Shown: positions 15,710-24,211 of the stretch, one piece after another
How the letters are laid out: each line of letters begins with the position of its first letter
How positions within the stretch are numbered: the first letter of the stretch is position 1
Assembly (NCBI GenBank): GCA_026418115.1
Contig: JAOABY010000008.1
Location: 1-57,432, forward strand
Source: Spirochaetaceae bacterium
GTDB taxonomy: Bacteria; Spirochaetota; Spirochaetia; Treponematales; Rectinemataceae
Direction of reading: 5' to 3'
Length of the DNA stretch: 57,432 nucleotides
The notes under the pieces: model-generated
Told to the model about the DNA's origin: nothing
Database searches by the model: none
The model's input: the letters and a program-made list of their open reading frames with translations, nothing else
Made by a program: the position numbers and the translations under genes

Positions 15710-16483
15710 TCATAACGAAAACAGATGCAGACTTGCAAGCTTGCCTTCCGCTGCCCGTTCTGCGAGTGCAGCAATTACCCGTGACGCTGCTGCAGATGAT
15801 GCAGCATGGGCGCTCTCGGCTGCCGAGATACGCGGAGCGTGTGCAAGTGCTTCCAGCACGGACAGGTCCTGCCCGGAGAGAACCAGCATTGCCTGGCGTG
15901 GGAAGCCGGTATCCAGACGGTGCTGGGCACAGGCCGGGCAGAGAAAACCTGCATCCCCCCTGGCATACCAGGCTGCAGTTCCGGTAGTGTGCATGAGAGG
16001 CTTGCCGCAGGATTCACATGCATCGGTATCGGGTAGCAGACCCAGAGGAATCAGGGCCTTCCAGAGGAACGCAAGCCCAAGCCCTATCGCTCTGCCAGCA
16101 TCGCAGCTGCACAGCTCGTGCAGCAGATCTGTCAGCATCGAGAGCGCAGTTGCATACTCGCCGCCAAATGCTGAAGTCTTGAGTATGAATTCGGCTGCCA
16201 TGGATGCAGCCTGGAGATGTTCAATACTCTGCCGCAGGCTGTCGTACGTCTCGAGAATCGTGACACCAGTAAGTTTGCGGAACTCCGATCGAGCATCGGC
16301 ATAGATTTCCAGGTCAGCAAGCATGAAGGGAGAGGCCGCCGAACGGAGTGAACTCCGTGCGCCCCCAAACATGAAAAGTGTCTGTATCCCTTCCTGTGTG
16401 AGAACCGTGACGAGGCGATCCCCTCTTGCCGTATCACGTGCATGGAGGATGATGCCTGTGCACCGTGTTGTACGTTCTGCCAT
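15710..16483 (-). CDS. recO: DNA repair protein RecO
   Basis: RecO anneals strands and, with RecR and RecF, loads RecA onto SSB-coated DNA. The 257-residue product starts with an OB-fold (TGIILHARDTARGDRLVTVLTQEG, then LFMFGGARS) and has the helical middle plus a four-cysteine zinc site (CESCGKPL near 160 and CPAC near 190). The frame extends upstream to 16525, but the ATG at 16483 places the start 14 nt after the rhomboid stop and gives the usual RecO N-terminus. It is co-directional with, and probably co-transcribed from, the rhomboid gene. Confidence 0.9.
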   Translation of the reverse strand: MAERTTRCTGIILHARDTARGDRLVTVLTQEGIQTLFMFGGARSSLRSAASPFMLADLEIYADARSEFRKLTGVTILETYDSLRQSIEHLQAASMAAEFILKTSAFGGEYATALSMLTDLLHELCSCDAGRAIGLGLAFLWKALIPLGLLPDTDACESCGKPLMHTTGTAAWYARGDAGFLCPACAQHRLDTGFPRQAMLVLSGQDLSVLEALAHAPRISAAESAHAASSAAASRVIAALAERAAEGKLASLHLFSL

Positions 16484-16497
16484 GCAGGACCCTGTTC

Positions 16498-17232
16498 CTA
16501 CAGATCTTCGTCGTCGACAACCCACCAGTACAGACCATCATTTCTGGTGCCAGATCGAGAGCGGCGCCATCGCAGGAGCCTTTCTGCTTCTTTCCGCTTG
16601 TAGCGCCTCGACCACCACCAGGAGCTTATGAAACCGCCAAGGTGTGCAAAATAGGCAACTCCTCCACTGCCAAGATTGGTAAGCCCCGAAAGCCCCCCGA
16701 TCACCTGGAGCACGAACCAGAAACCGATGACGATCCATGCCGACATGGCGGTAGGAATGAAGGAAAAGAGCAGCACGATAACCTTGTTTCCCGGGAAGAG
16801 CACCAGGTAGGAAGCGAGCACGCCCGAAATGGCTGCTGAGGCTCCCACCATGGGTATCTGGAGCGCAGCCGGCCCGGCAAAGAGGGCGAGCAGTATCTGC
16901 AGCATCATTCCCATGGTCCCAGAGATGAGATAGAGGAGCAGATATTTCAATTTGCCAATGCGGCACTCCACGTTGTCGCCAAAAATGCCGAGAAAGAGCA
17001 TGTTGCCGGCAATATGCGCAAAACCAGCATGCGCAAACTGGCTCGTAATGATGGTGAGAAGTTTCCGGCCTGCAAGGATCTCTTCCGGAATGGCTGCCAG
17101 CGCGAGGGTCGCATCCTCGTCGAGCGCAAAACGCTGGATGAGTACGAATACCGCGATATTAAGTCCGATGAGGATCCAGTTGACCACAGGAACCCCACGA
17201 CGGGTCGAATTATCATCGCCAATGGGAATCAT
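16498..17232 (-). CDS. Rhomboid-family intramembrane serine protease
   Basis: The 244-residue protein has about six membrane helices and cleaves transmembrane substrates in the bilayer. Visible motifs are the N-terminal NWILIGLNIAVFVLI helix, the HAGFAHIAGNMLFLGIFGDNVE segment (family HxxxN and L1 loop), the catalytic Ser132 in GASAAISG and His197 in AYFAHLGG. The residue after the catalytic serine is Ala, where most rhomboids have Gly (GxSG). A basic, tryptophan-rich tail follows. The Shine-Dalgarno AAGGAG is 7 nt before ATG. recO follows after 14 nt. Confidence 0.9.
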   Translation of the reverse strand: MIPIGDDNSTRRGVPVVNWILIGLNIAVFVLIQRFALDEDATLALAAIPEEILAGRKLLTIITSQFAHAGFAHIAGNMLFLGIFGDNVECRIGKLKYLLLYLISGTMGMMLQILLALFAGPAALQIPMVGASAAISGVLASYLVLFPGNKVIVLLFSFIPTAMSAWIVIGFWFVLQVIGGLSGLTNLGSGGVAYFAHLGGFISSWWWSRRYKRKEAERLLRWRRSRSGTRNDGLYWWVVDDEDL

Positions 17233-17357
17233 GCAAGGCTCCTTTTTCCCTTATGCTGCTGCAAGAGAGCTGTATACCTGATTATATGAAAAGAATAGCG
17301 AAAAAACTCTCCCCAGACCAGAAGGCGGACAGGTACGGCAGGGCAATGGTCCTGTCC

Positions 17358-17387
17358 TTGTGCCGGAAGGCTTTGGCATGGTATGAA
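17358..17387 (+). promoter_or_regulatory. Candidate promoter of the HAD hydrolase gene, near-leaderless
   Basis: TTGTGC (17358-17363), 18 bp, TATGAA (17382-17387), then only 5 nt to the ATG at 17393. No Shine-Dalgarno is present. Confidence 0.4.
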
Positions 17388-17392
17388 ACTGT

Positions 17393-18031
17393 ATGATCCG
17401 GGCTCTGCTGTTCGACCTCGATAATACCCTGTACTCCGAGTCTACAGGCCTGGAGCTTCTCGTGGTGCATCGAATGAACCGGTTTGTTGCCGACATGTTC
17501 GGTGTTTCCATGGAAGAAGCTGCCCGCATGCGTCGTGAACTTGCACGTCCCTATGGCACTACCCTCGAATGGCTCATGAAGGCACAAGGCTTGTCGGATC
17601 CTGAACGGTATTTCAGATTCATTCATCCTGAGGGCGAAGAAGACTGTCTGGATGAAGACAGAGAACTCGCCCGCATGCTGGAGTCCATTCCTCTGCCCAA
17701 GGCTATCCTCACCAATGCACCGATCGAGCATGCCGAGCGAATTCTGGCAAAACTGGGTGTGGCCCATTGTTTTCAAGCGGTCTTCGATATCAAGAGCAAT
17801 GGTCTGACCGGCAAGCCTCACCGGGAATCCTATGAGAGGGCTCTGGGGGCCTGCGGTTTTCAGATAGATACCACGCTTTTTATTGATGATTATCCCAGGT
17901 ATGTGCAGGGATATGTGGATCTTGGCGGCCCGGCCGTGCTCAAGGATGAGATGGATCGTTTCGTCAGTCTGCCCTACAGGCGCATCAAGACGATTCATGA
18001 GCTGCCCGACCTGCTTGCGACACTCATGTGA
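17393..18031 (+). CDS. HAD-superfamily hydrolase, pyrimidine 5'-nucleotidase (SDT1)-like
   Basis: The four HAD motifs are visible in 212 residues: motif I FDLDNTLY (Asp8 nucleophile and Asp10), motif II LTNA (about 103), motif III lysine in GLTGKPH (about 139) and motif IV FIDDYPRYVQG (about 162). The N-terminal cap, YxE-containing motif I and the DYPRYV ending match the SDT1-like pyrimidine nucleotidase branch, which dephosphorylates UMP or CMP-type substrates; substrate assignment is tentative. It stands alone between the rhomboid unit and the ABC importer. Confidence 0.8.
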   Translation: MIRALLFDLDNTLYSESTGLELLVVHRMNRFVADMFGVSMEEAARMRRELARPYGTTLEWLMKAQGLSDPERYFRFIHPEGEEDCLDEDRELARMLESIPLPKAILTNAPIEHAERILAKLGVAHCFQAVFDIKSNGLTGKPHRESYERALGACGFQIDTTLFIDDYPRYVQGYVDLGGPAVLKDEMDRFVSLPYRRIKTIHELPDLLATLM

Positions 18032-18064
18032 AGCGCAGCAGATCACGGTCCTTTTGGCTGAAGT

Positions 18065-18919
18065 TCAGTGCCTCTGCCTTGCACCCGTGCCCACTACAAG
18101 GGAAATGAGGGTTACCAGATAGGGAAGTGCGAGCATGATGAGTGGTGACATGCCTCCTACACCCTGCAGATAGTTGGATGCGCTCTCCGCGAGGGCAAAC
18201 AGCAGACAGGATGCTGCCACCGCCAGCGGCCGCCGTTTGCCGAGATAGATGGCAACCAGCGCGATCCAGCCTCTTCCCGAAACGATGTTGGGGACATAGG
18301 CGCTGACGGACAATGCCAGAATATATCCTCCCGCAGCGCTTGCCATGCCGGAGATCAGCAATGCAGCAAGCCTGTACCGGTCGGGATCATGGCCGAGTGC
18401 GGTCATGGCTGTAGGGTTCATGCCCGTTGCCCGAAGCCGTATGCCGAAGGTGGTGCCATGCAGCACCAATGCTGAGCAGCAGATCCATGCCGCCGCAGCG
18501 GCAAGAATCACAGCAGTAAAAGCCTGCTTCGACAGTGGCGGCAGCGGTACATTCACGACTGCCTTGGTACCAAACCACAGTTGCGAGAGAAAGGTTGTCA
18601 GACCCGAGACTGCCAGGTTCAGCGCCAGCCCCGTAATGAAAATATTGGCTCGCACGCGGAGCGTCACCGTCCCCATGATCCACGCAGCCAACCCTGCGGC
18701 AGCGAGTGCGCCTGCAAGTCCTGCCAGCCTGCTGCCCGTAACCAGTGCTGCTGCCATGCCGAAGAATGCTCCCGCCCCCATGAGCCCCTCGAGCGCAATG
18801 TTCAGCATTCCTGAAAGTTCTGAGAACAGCCCTCCCAGTGCAGCAAAGAGCAGGGGCACGGAAGCAGGGAATGCAGCCTTGAGTATGGCAAGCAGGATGG
18901 TCCCGGACTGGTCGTTCAT
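18065..18919 (-). CDS. ABC importer inner-membrane permease (nucleoside/BMP type, NupQ-like)
   Basis: The 284 residues form about eight membrane segments. The opening region (FPASVPLLFAALGGLFSELSGMLNIALEGLMGAGAFFGM) is the signature of the BPD_transp_2 family found in BMP-associated nucleoside importers, including the conserved G-NI-EG-M motif. A later MNPTAMTALGHDPDRYRLAALLISG loop is the likely contact to the ATPase. It is the last gene of the four-gene importer operon and overlaps the preceding permease by 4 nt. Confidence 0.88.
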   Translation of the reverse strand: MNDQSGTILLAILKAAFPASVPLLFAALGGLFSELSGMLNIALEGLMGAGAFFGMAAALVTGSRLAGLAGALAAAGLAAWIMGTVTLRVRANIFITGLALNLAVSGLTTFLSQLWFGTKAVVNVPLPPLSKQAFTAVILAAAAAWICCSALVLHGTTFGIRLRATGMNPTAMTALGHDPDRYRLAALLISGMASAAGGYILALSVSAYVPNIVSGRGWIALVAIYLGKRRPLAVAASCLLFALAESASNYLQGVGGMSPLIMLALPYLVTLISLVVGTGARQRH

Positions 18920-20034
18920 GGTGTGACCCCCGGCTCGGAAGATGCCTGACCGGTGCTGTCCGGCTCCTGAGGTGCTGCAGGGGTTTCAACGCCGGAGGCG
19001 GGGATCTTGCGATGCCTGCGCATGATCGGGAGACTGGATGCTGTGACCAGGAACATCGCCGCTGCCTGCAGTATGGCGATGAACTCTGAAGGGATGCCTG
19101 AACCGATCATGACCTGATCCGAACCTGCCTTGAGCCAGGCAAAGAACAGAGCTGCAGGCAGAATGCCCGCTTCGGAACCCTGGGCAAGCAGCGCTACGGA
19201 AATTGCGCTCCAGCCAGTGCCTGCAGAAAATCCGCGCATGACTCTGCCATATGGCCCCAGCACCAGCAGTGCACCGGCGAGCCCATGCAGTGCTCCTGAC
19301 ACAGCCATGGTGCCAACCATGTACGCTTCGACAGGAATGCCGCAGTACCGTGCGAATGCCTCATTGGTACCGCAGATGGCGAGTTCAAAGCCGATCCTGG
19401 AGGTGCGCGCAAGATACCTCGTCGCACCGATGAGCAGCAGTGCGACAGGAAAGGCCAGATCAAGCCGGGATGGTGGCAGCAGGCGGGGCAGCAACAGCGC
19501 ACGGCTCAGCATGCGGGTGGTCTGGAAATTGCTCGCGGGATCCTGCAGGGGGCCGGTGAGGAGAGCATCGGCAAGCAGCACCACTGCCGCAGAGAGCAGG
19601 AAGGATGAAATCATCTCGCTGACTCCCCGCATCGCCTTGAGCAGCCCGGAAATCGATGCGAGGAGCGCTCCTGTGAGCATACCTGCGGCGATGGAAGCCA
19701 GGACTGCAACCAGCGGAGCGGTCGCATCCTGCAGGGCAAGACCTGTCACGCAGGCTGCAAGCGCACCTGCATAGATCTGGCCTTCTCCGCCGAGATTGAA
19801 ATTGCTGGATTTGAAGGCAAGCAGTACACCGATGCCTGCGATCATGAGAGGAACGGCACCCTGCAGCATGGAGCCGAAGGCAAGTCTGCTCGAGAATGGT
19901 TTCAGAAAGAACTGTACGAGGGCGGGAACAGGTTGGGGTGCCGCCACGATGAGCACAGTAGAAGCCAACAGCATTGCAGTACCGGCTGCCAGAGCTACCC
20001 GCTGACCAGGAGTCAGATCGACCGATCGTCTCAT
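18916..20034 (-). CDS. ABC importer inner-membrane permease (nucleoside/BMP type, NupP-like)
   Basis: The 372-residue membrane protein belongs to the same permease family: MLQGAVPLMIAGIGVLLAFKSSNFNLGGEGQIYAGALAA is the diagnostic N-terminal stretch. The coupling loop is RYLARTSRIGFELAICGTNEAFARYCGIP. The C-terminal 35 residues are polar and Pro/Ser/Glu-rich, probably a cytoplasmic tail. It pairs with the 18065-18919 product to form the transmembrane channel. Start and stop overlap both neighbours by 4 nt, giving tight translational coupling. Confidence 0.88.
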   Translation of the reverse strand: MRRSVDLTPGQRVALAAGTAMLLASTVLIVAAPQPVPALVQFFLKPFSSRLAFGSMLQGAVPLMIAGIGVLLAFKSSNFNLGGEGQIYAGALAACVTGLALQDATAPLVAVLASIAAGMLTGALLASISGLLKAMRGVSEMISSFLLSAAVVLLADALLTGPLQDPASNFQTTRMLSRALLLPRLLPPSRLDLAFPVALLLIGATRYLARTSRIGFELAICGTNEAFARYCGIPVEAYMVGTMAVSGALHGLAGALLVLGPYGRVMRGFSAGTGWSAISVALLAQGSEAGILPAALFFAWLKAGSDQVMIGSGIPSEFIAILQAAAMFLVTASSLPIMRRHRKIPASGVETPAAPQEPDSTGQASSEPGVTP

Positions 20035-21608
20035 GCTGAGTCCGCCCTCTCAATTCCCAGAAGATACCTTCCCAGTCGGTCGCGTGTCAGCGTACCGTCA
20101 TTCCTGCCTTCGAAGACGATACAGCCACGATGGAGTACCATGATGCTGTCGGAAAGCTCCAGGATCTCATCGACGTCCGTAGAAAGCAGGAGTACGGCAC
20201 GTCCTCTGTCTCTTGCTTCCACAATGCGCTCGTGGATTGCATCAGTGGCGCGGATATCAAGCCCCCAGGTGGGTTCACAGAGAAGGAGTATGGCACCATT
20301 TTCCTCCAGAAAGAGACGCGCGAGCGCCAGTTTCTGCATATTGCCGCCGGAAAGCTCGGCAAGTTTCTGATGGGGGTGAGCTTTGATGGCAAAGCTCTGC
20401 AGCGCCTGAAAGGTGCTCTGCTCTGCAGCAGCCTTCTGAAAACGCCCATTCTTGAAGTAACGCTCTCTCAGAGGAGCGATGAAATTGTGCAGCACCGGAA
20501 GATCAGGAGCTGCACCACGCTTGATCCTGTCCGACGGAAGATAGGAGAGCTGGTGACGAGACCGCAAAGCATGCAGCAGCGCATGGAAGTTGGTACTTCC
20601 CTCAACCACGCCATCCGGGAATCCTTCAATCCCCTGCAGCGCTGCTGTCGCGGTTTCCGCTGTCCTGAAGCCCGCAAGCACGTCTTCGAGTTCAGCAAGG
20701 CCATTGCCTCCCATGGCGCACACGCCGAGAATCTCGCCGCGACTCAGGGAGAATGAAATTCCACTGAGTGCACGCTTGTCCCCCTTGCCGCGCACGCCGA
20801 GATTGCGAATGGACAGCACAGACTCGCTGGCTCCTGCCCCATGTGGCTGGCGGTCGCGCATCACGCAGGAACTGGTTCCCATTATCAGACAAGCCAGTTC
20901 CTCGGCCTGTACGGAGGAGACGGGAAGTGAGGCAACGACCTTTCCCTGCCGCATCACGGTCACTGCGTCCGCTATCTTCAGGACATCATCAATCTTGTGG
21001 GTGACCAGAAGAATGGTAGTCCTGCCTTTCAACAAGGTGAGCGTTGCAAACAGCGCCGCACTTTCCTGCTCGGTCAGCAGTGAGGTGGGCTCATCCAGAA
21101 TGAGAATGCGCGCCTTGCCTGCCAGCAGGCGCAGCAGTTCAAGCTGCTGTTTGCCGCTTACGCCGAGTTCTTCAGCGGGCATGGCAGGATCCAGTGCAAA
21201 ACCATAGGCCTGAATCATATCCGCTGCTTCACGCATCAGCCGTTTCCTGTCGATGATGCCAAAGGCATGGCGAGGCAGCTGTCCGAACAGAATGTTCTCC
21301 GCGACGCTCAGTTCCTCAAAGACCAGGAAGTGCTGGTGCATCATGCCTATGCCGCAGCGGGCGGCATCTGCCGCGCTGGTGAATGACACAGGCCTTCCTT
21401 CTACCTCAATAGAACCCTCGTCAGGCAGGTCCAGCCCGGCCAGTATGCGCATGAGAGTTGACTTGCCGGCGCCATTCTCGCCGACAATGGCATGAATGCA
21501 GCCCTGTGCAACCGAAAGGTTGACATGGTCGTTGGCACGCACTCCAGCAGGCAGGAAGAGACGTGTGATGTTGGACATGCGGACTGCATCCATGCGGTTT
21601 CCTTCCAA
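20031..21608 (-). CDS. ABC importer ATPase with two nucleotide-binding domains (nucleoside/BMP type, NupO-like)
   Basis: The 525-residue protein has tandem ABC domains. The first is intact: Walker A GENGAGKST (near 43), signature LGVSGKQQLELLRLLAG and Walker B ILILDEPTS. In the second (from about 260) the Walker A position reads GVCAMGGNGLAELE, without the GKS/T residues, and the signature is LSGGNMQKLALARLF, with ILLLCEPTWGLD as Walker B. An asymmetric second site is common in sugar and nucleoside importers of this class. It energises the two permeases encoded downstream. Confidence 0.9.
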   Translation of the reverse strand: MEGNRMDAVRMSNITRLFLPAGVRANDHVNLSVAQGCIHAIVGENGAGKSTLMRILAGLDLPDEGSIEVEGRPVSFTSAADAARCGIGMMHQHFLVFEELSVAENILFGQLPRHAFGIIDRKRLMREAADMIQAYGFALDPAMPAEELGVSGKQQLELLRLLAGKARILILDEPTSLLTEQESAALFATLTLLKGRTTILLVTHKIDDVLKIADAVTVMRQGKVVASLPVSSVQAEELACLIMGTSSCVMRDRQPHGAGASESVLSIRNLGVRGKGDKRALSGISFSLSRGEILGVCAMGGNGLAELEDVLAGFRTAETATAALQGIEGFPDGVVEGSTNFHALLHALRSRHQLSYLPSDRIKRGAAPDLPVLHNFIAPLRERYFKNGRFQKAAAEQSTFQALQSFAIKAHPHQKLAELSGGNMQKLALARLFLEENGAILLLCEPTWGLDIRATDAIHERIVEARDRGRAVLLLSTDVDEILELSDSIMVLHRGCIVFEGRNDGTLTRDRLGRYLLGIERADSA

Positions 21609-21640
21609 AGAGTCTTAAAAACCAGGCGCCAGGCTGAACT

Positions 21641-22645
21641 TTACAATGTCGGTACCTTGAATGCCAGTGCTCCAGACTTGATTGCCCGCACCGCTTCATC
21701 GACCTTGTCGCGAATGGCCTTTGGGACGTACTTGCTATAGTCGGGATGCTGCTGGAGAAGCTCTATGTAACCTTCCTTCATGCCCACGATATCCGCTTTT
21801 CCGAACTTCAGGGTGCCTTCAAGCGCGGCCTTGAGCGTTCCATAGCTCAGCATGTCCTGATGCAGCACCACGCAGCCCAGTATTACGCCAGGCGCACGGG
21901 CAAACTCGTCGTTATCAAAGAATACGAGCCATCTGCCTGCATCCTGGGCGGCCTTGATGACTCCCTGGCTTGCCGAACCGCAGATGGGAAGAATGACATC
22001 CACACCTGCTGCAAAGAGGCTCCTGGCCAGGTCCGCCGCCTTGGCAGCATCATACCAGTTGCCCAGCACACGGACATCGAGCTGGAAGGCCGGATCGGCA
22101 GCCTTGAGCCCCTGCTCGAAGCCCGGAATGATCATTCTGTCCATCACAGGGTAGTTCTGGCCAATGATCATGCCAACCTTTTTCTCGCTATTGGTGCCTT
22201 TCATGCCTGATATGGATGCGAGACCTGCAAGATAGCCGGCAATGTAGCCCTGCTCGAGCTGGTTGTAGAGCGCGGAGTAGACATTGGGATTGCCCGTAAG
22301 GTAGCCATCAAGAATGATGAATTTCTGCCTGGGGAAGCTTCTCGAGACATTGGCGACCAGTTCCGGCATGGAGGGATTCGAGGTGAGGACGATGTCGAAA
22401 TTTCCCGTCGCTACGAATGATGTAAGCTTGTCCTCCCACTCTGCCTGGTTGAATCCTGCTTCATATATTCTCACTGTGGTCCCGGGGCGTTCGGCGGCAA
22501 GCCTTTCGGCACCTGCAGCAAGCATGTCATAGATCGGACTTCCCTGGCGGACTCCAGGAATAAAGACGCCGATGCTGGAACCGGCAGCCCAGGCGAAGGA
22601 TGCAGCAAGTACAATCCATGCTATAATCAGGAACGAACGGCGCAT
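21641..22645 (-). CDS. BMP/PnrA-family substrate-binding protein of the ABC importer
   Basis: The protein (about 334 residues) starts with a signal sequence (MRRSFLIIAWIVLAASFAWAAG). No cysteine follows it directly, so it is probably secreted to the periplasm rather than lipidated. The mature part is a periplasmic-binding-protein fold of the BMP family (SSIGVFIPGVRQGSPIYDMLAAGAERLA; IVLTSNPSMPELV; VGMIIGQNYPVMDRMIIPGFEQGL). Relatives such as TmpC/PnrA bind purine nucleosides, while others bind different ligands. The frame continues upstream to 22792, but AGGAGG 6 nt before the ATG at 22645 and the signal peptide fix the start. It is the first gene of the importer operon. Confidence 0.9.
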   Translation of the reverse strand: MRRSFLIIAWIVLAASFAWAAGSSIGVFIPGVRQGSPIYDMLAAGAERLAAERPGTTVRIYEAGFNQAEWEDKLTSFVATGNFDIVLTSNPSMPELVANVSRSFPRQKFIILDGYLTGNPNVYSALYNQLEQGYIAGYLAGLASISGMKGTNSEKKVGMIIGQNYPVMDRMIIPGFEQGLKAADPAFQLDVRVLGNWYDAAKAADLARSLFAAGVDVILPICGSASQGVIKAAQDAGRWLVFFDNDEFARAPGVILGCVVLHQDMLSYGTLKAALEGTLKFGKADIVGMKEGYIELLQQHPDYSKYVPKAIRDKVDEAVRAIKSGALAFKVPTL

Positions 22646-22658
22646 AGGTCCTCCTGTA

Positions 22659-22684
22659 ATTTGACGTGCGCTAAAATTTGACGT
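22659..22684. repeat. Direct repeat ATTTGACGT x2, candidate operator between divergent promoters
   Basis: ATTTGACGT occurs at 22659-22667 and 22676-22684, 17 bp apart. The first copy contains the MerR-side -35. The pair lies just downstream of the predicted start of the importer mRNA, well placed for control of both directions. Confidence 0.45.
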
Positions 22685-22689
22685 AAGAT
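22661..22689 (+). promoter_or_regulatory. Promoter of the merR-dehydrogenase-kinase-aldolase operon
   Basis: TTGACG (22661-22666), 17 bp, TAAGAT (22684-22689). It is divergent from, and close to, the importer promoter, so one bound regulator could affect both. Confidence 0.5.
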
Positions 22690-22691
22690 TC

Positions 22692-22719
22692 AGTATACTG
22701 TTTTTCTGAAATTGCGCAA
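22692..22719 (-). promoter_or_regulatory. Promoter of the BMP importer operon
   Basis: Minus strand TTGCGC (22714-22719), 16 bp, TATACT (22692-22697). The -10 sits inside the palindrome CAGTATACTG (22691-22700). Confidence 0.6.
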
Positions 22720-22727
22720 GAGGCATC

Positions 22728-23177
22728 ATGGAAGAGCGATTGCTGAAGATAGGCGAGCTGGCCGCAGCTTTTGGGGTGACTCCGAGAACCATCAGGTACT
22801 ACGAAGAGCTCGGTCTGATTGAGGCAGCCAACAGAACCGAAGGCCTGCATCGCCGCTATCCGCCCGTCACATTCATCCAGCTGAAGCGGATAGCCGAGCT
22901 TAAGGATCTCGGATTGAGTCTGGGACAGATACGGGATTTCTTTGCGCTTGCCCGTGAGGATGCCTCAGGCGAATCCTGCAGGCAACTCATGCTGGCGCTC
23001 TATGCCCGCCAGATTGAGGAGGAGCGTGCGGCAATCCGCGCTGCGGAAGCCCGCATAGCAGACATCGAGTCAAGGATGTCTGCATTGGCCGCAAAACCGC
23101 ACTTTTTTTCCTGTCCAGGTGAAGAGTGTGCCCAGTGTACCTTCGATGGCATCTGTACCGAAAGGAGCAGCTCATGA
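22728..23177 (+). CDS. MerR-family transcriptional regulator with a C-terminal cysteine cluster
   Basis: Residues 5-73 are a MerR winged helix-turn-helix (LLKIGELAAAFGVTPRTIRYYEELGLI, then an RRYPP wing). A long helix for dimerisation follows (about 80-120). The last 20 residues hold four cysteines, C129, C134, C137 and C143, spaced CX4CX2CX5C. This resembles the SoxR Fe-S motif (CX2CXCX5C) but is not identical, so a metal or iron-sulfur sensor is possible. The Shine-Dalgarno AAGAGG lies 5 nt before ATG. Its stop overlaps the dehydrogenase start as ATGA, and it is divergent from the importer, so it probably controls both units. Confidence 0.85.
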   Translation: MEERLLKIGELAAAFGVTPRTIRYYEELGLIEAANRTEGLHRRYPPVTFIQLKRIAELKDLGLSLGQIRDFFALAREDASGESCRQLMLALYARQIEEERAAIRAAEARIADIESRMSALAAKPHFFSCPGEECAQCTFDGICTERSSS

Positions 23178-24199
23178 GGCGAGCCGTGCTTGTCGCCCCG
23201 AGCGACCTGCGCATCGAGGAGGCTCCGGTTCCCGAACCCGGACCGGGCGAGATTCTGGTCAAGGTAGAAGCCTGTGGCATCTGCACCCTCGAGCAGCGGC
23301 TCTACGCCGGCTCCCTGCGCCTTCCTCTGCCGCTCGTGCCCGGGCATGAGGCAGCCGGCAGCATCGTGAAAGTCGGTACCGGGGTAGTAGAGGATCTTGC
23401 AGAAGGGCAGAAAGTAGCGCTCGATCTGGTCTATCGCTGTGGAGAGTGCTACTACTGCCGCATCGGAAAATCCAACCTGTGTCTCAATCGCTACAAGAAT
23501 CCTGCCAGGATGCTGGGCGGCTTCTCCGACTATCTGATCGTACGGCCTTCTCAGGTATTTCCGGTGGGAGGGAAGGTGGGCTTTGTCGAGGCGAGTTTCG
23601 CCGAGCCGCTCGCATGCTGCATCCATTCGCTCAAGAGGCTCAAGGTGGCGATGACCGAGGATCTGCTGGTTGTAGGAGCGGGCGTCATGGGCCTGCTGCA
23701 TGTTCTTGCTGCCCGTTGCATGGGGCTCAGGGTAACGGTCAGCGAACCCGACCCGCTGAGGCGGGCAAAGGCAATGGAAATGGGAGCCGATTTCGCGGTG
23801 GATCCTGCATCGGTCGATCTGGAAGCCTTTGCCAGAGATCTTACGGGCGGCACCGGTTTCTCAAGCTGTGTGATCACGAGTCCTGCGCCGGGCGCACTGG
23901 AACCGGCCTTCCGGGCAATGGCAAAGGCTTCACGCATCAACATCTATACCGCCTACGAGGATGAGCACCATGTGCCGCTCGATCTCAATACCATTCACCG
24001 GAACGAGCTGCTGGTGACAGGAACCGAAGGGCGCCTGCAGGAGGATTTTCTCCAGGCGGTGCGACTGCTGTCCTTCGGCAAGGTTGATGTGAAGCCTCTT
24101 GTGAGCGGACTTACGAGCTTTTCGACGTTGGATGAGGGCTTCCGGCTGGCGCTCTCGGGCAAGGCGTACCGAGTGGTACTCGTACATGGTGCTGCATGA
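23174..24199 (+). CDS. Zinc-dependent medium-chain alcohol/polyol dehydrogenase
   Basis: The 341-residue protein fits the MDR dehydrogenase family. Catalytic zinc ligands are in CGICTLEQR (Cys near 37) and PGHEAAG (His-Glu near 58). The structural zinc loop is CGECYYCRIGKSNLC (near 91-105). The nucleotide-binding GxGxxG appears as VVGAGVMGLLHVLAAR, and the acidic residue in VSEPDPLRRAKAMEMGAD suggests NAD(H). Relatives oxidise sorbitol, threonine and similar polyols. Start at 23174 (ATGA overlap, AAAGGAG upstream); the longer frame from 23126 is not used. It probably oxidises a polyol or sugar acid to the ketose taken by the next-gene kinase. Confidence 0.85.
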   Translation: MRRAVLVAPSDLRIEEAPVPEPGPGEILVKVEACGICTLEQRLYAGSLRLPLPLVPGHEAAGSIVKVGTGVVEDLAEGQKVALDLVYRCGECYYCRIGKSNLCLNRYKNPARMLGGFSDYLIVRPSQVFPVGGKVGFVEASFAEPLACCIHSLKRLKVAMTEDLLVVGAGVMGLLHVLAARCMGLRVTVSEPDPLRRAKAMEMGADFAVDPASVDLEAFARDLTGGTGFSSCVITSPAPGALEPAFRAMAKASRINIYTAYEDEHHVPLDLNTIHRNELLVTGTEGRLQEDFLQAVRLLSFGKVDVKPLVSGLTSFSTLDEGFRLALSGKAYRVVLVHGAA

Positions 24200-24211
24200 G
24201 AGGGGCTGTCC

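Noticed and set aside
22692-22700. Plus-strand TATACT as the -10 of merR
   Set aside because: TTGACG upstream of it is only 10 bp away, too short a spacer; the TTGACG-17-TAAGAT pair fits better.
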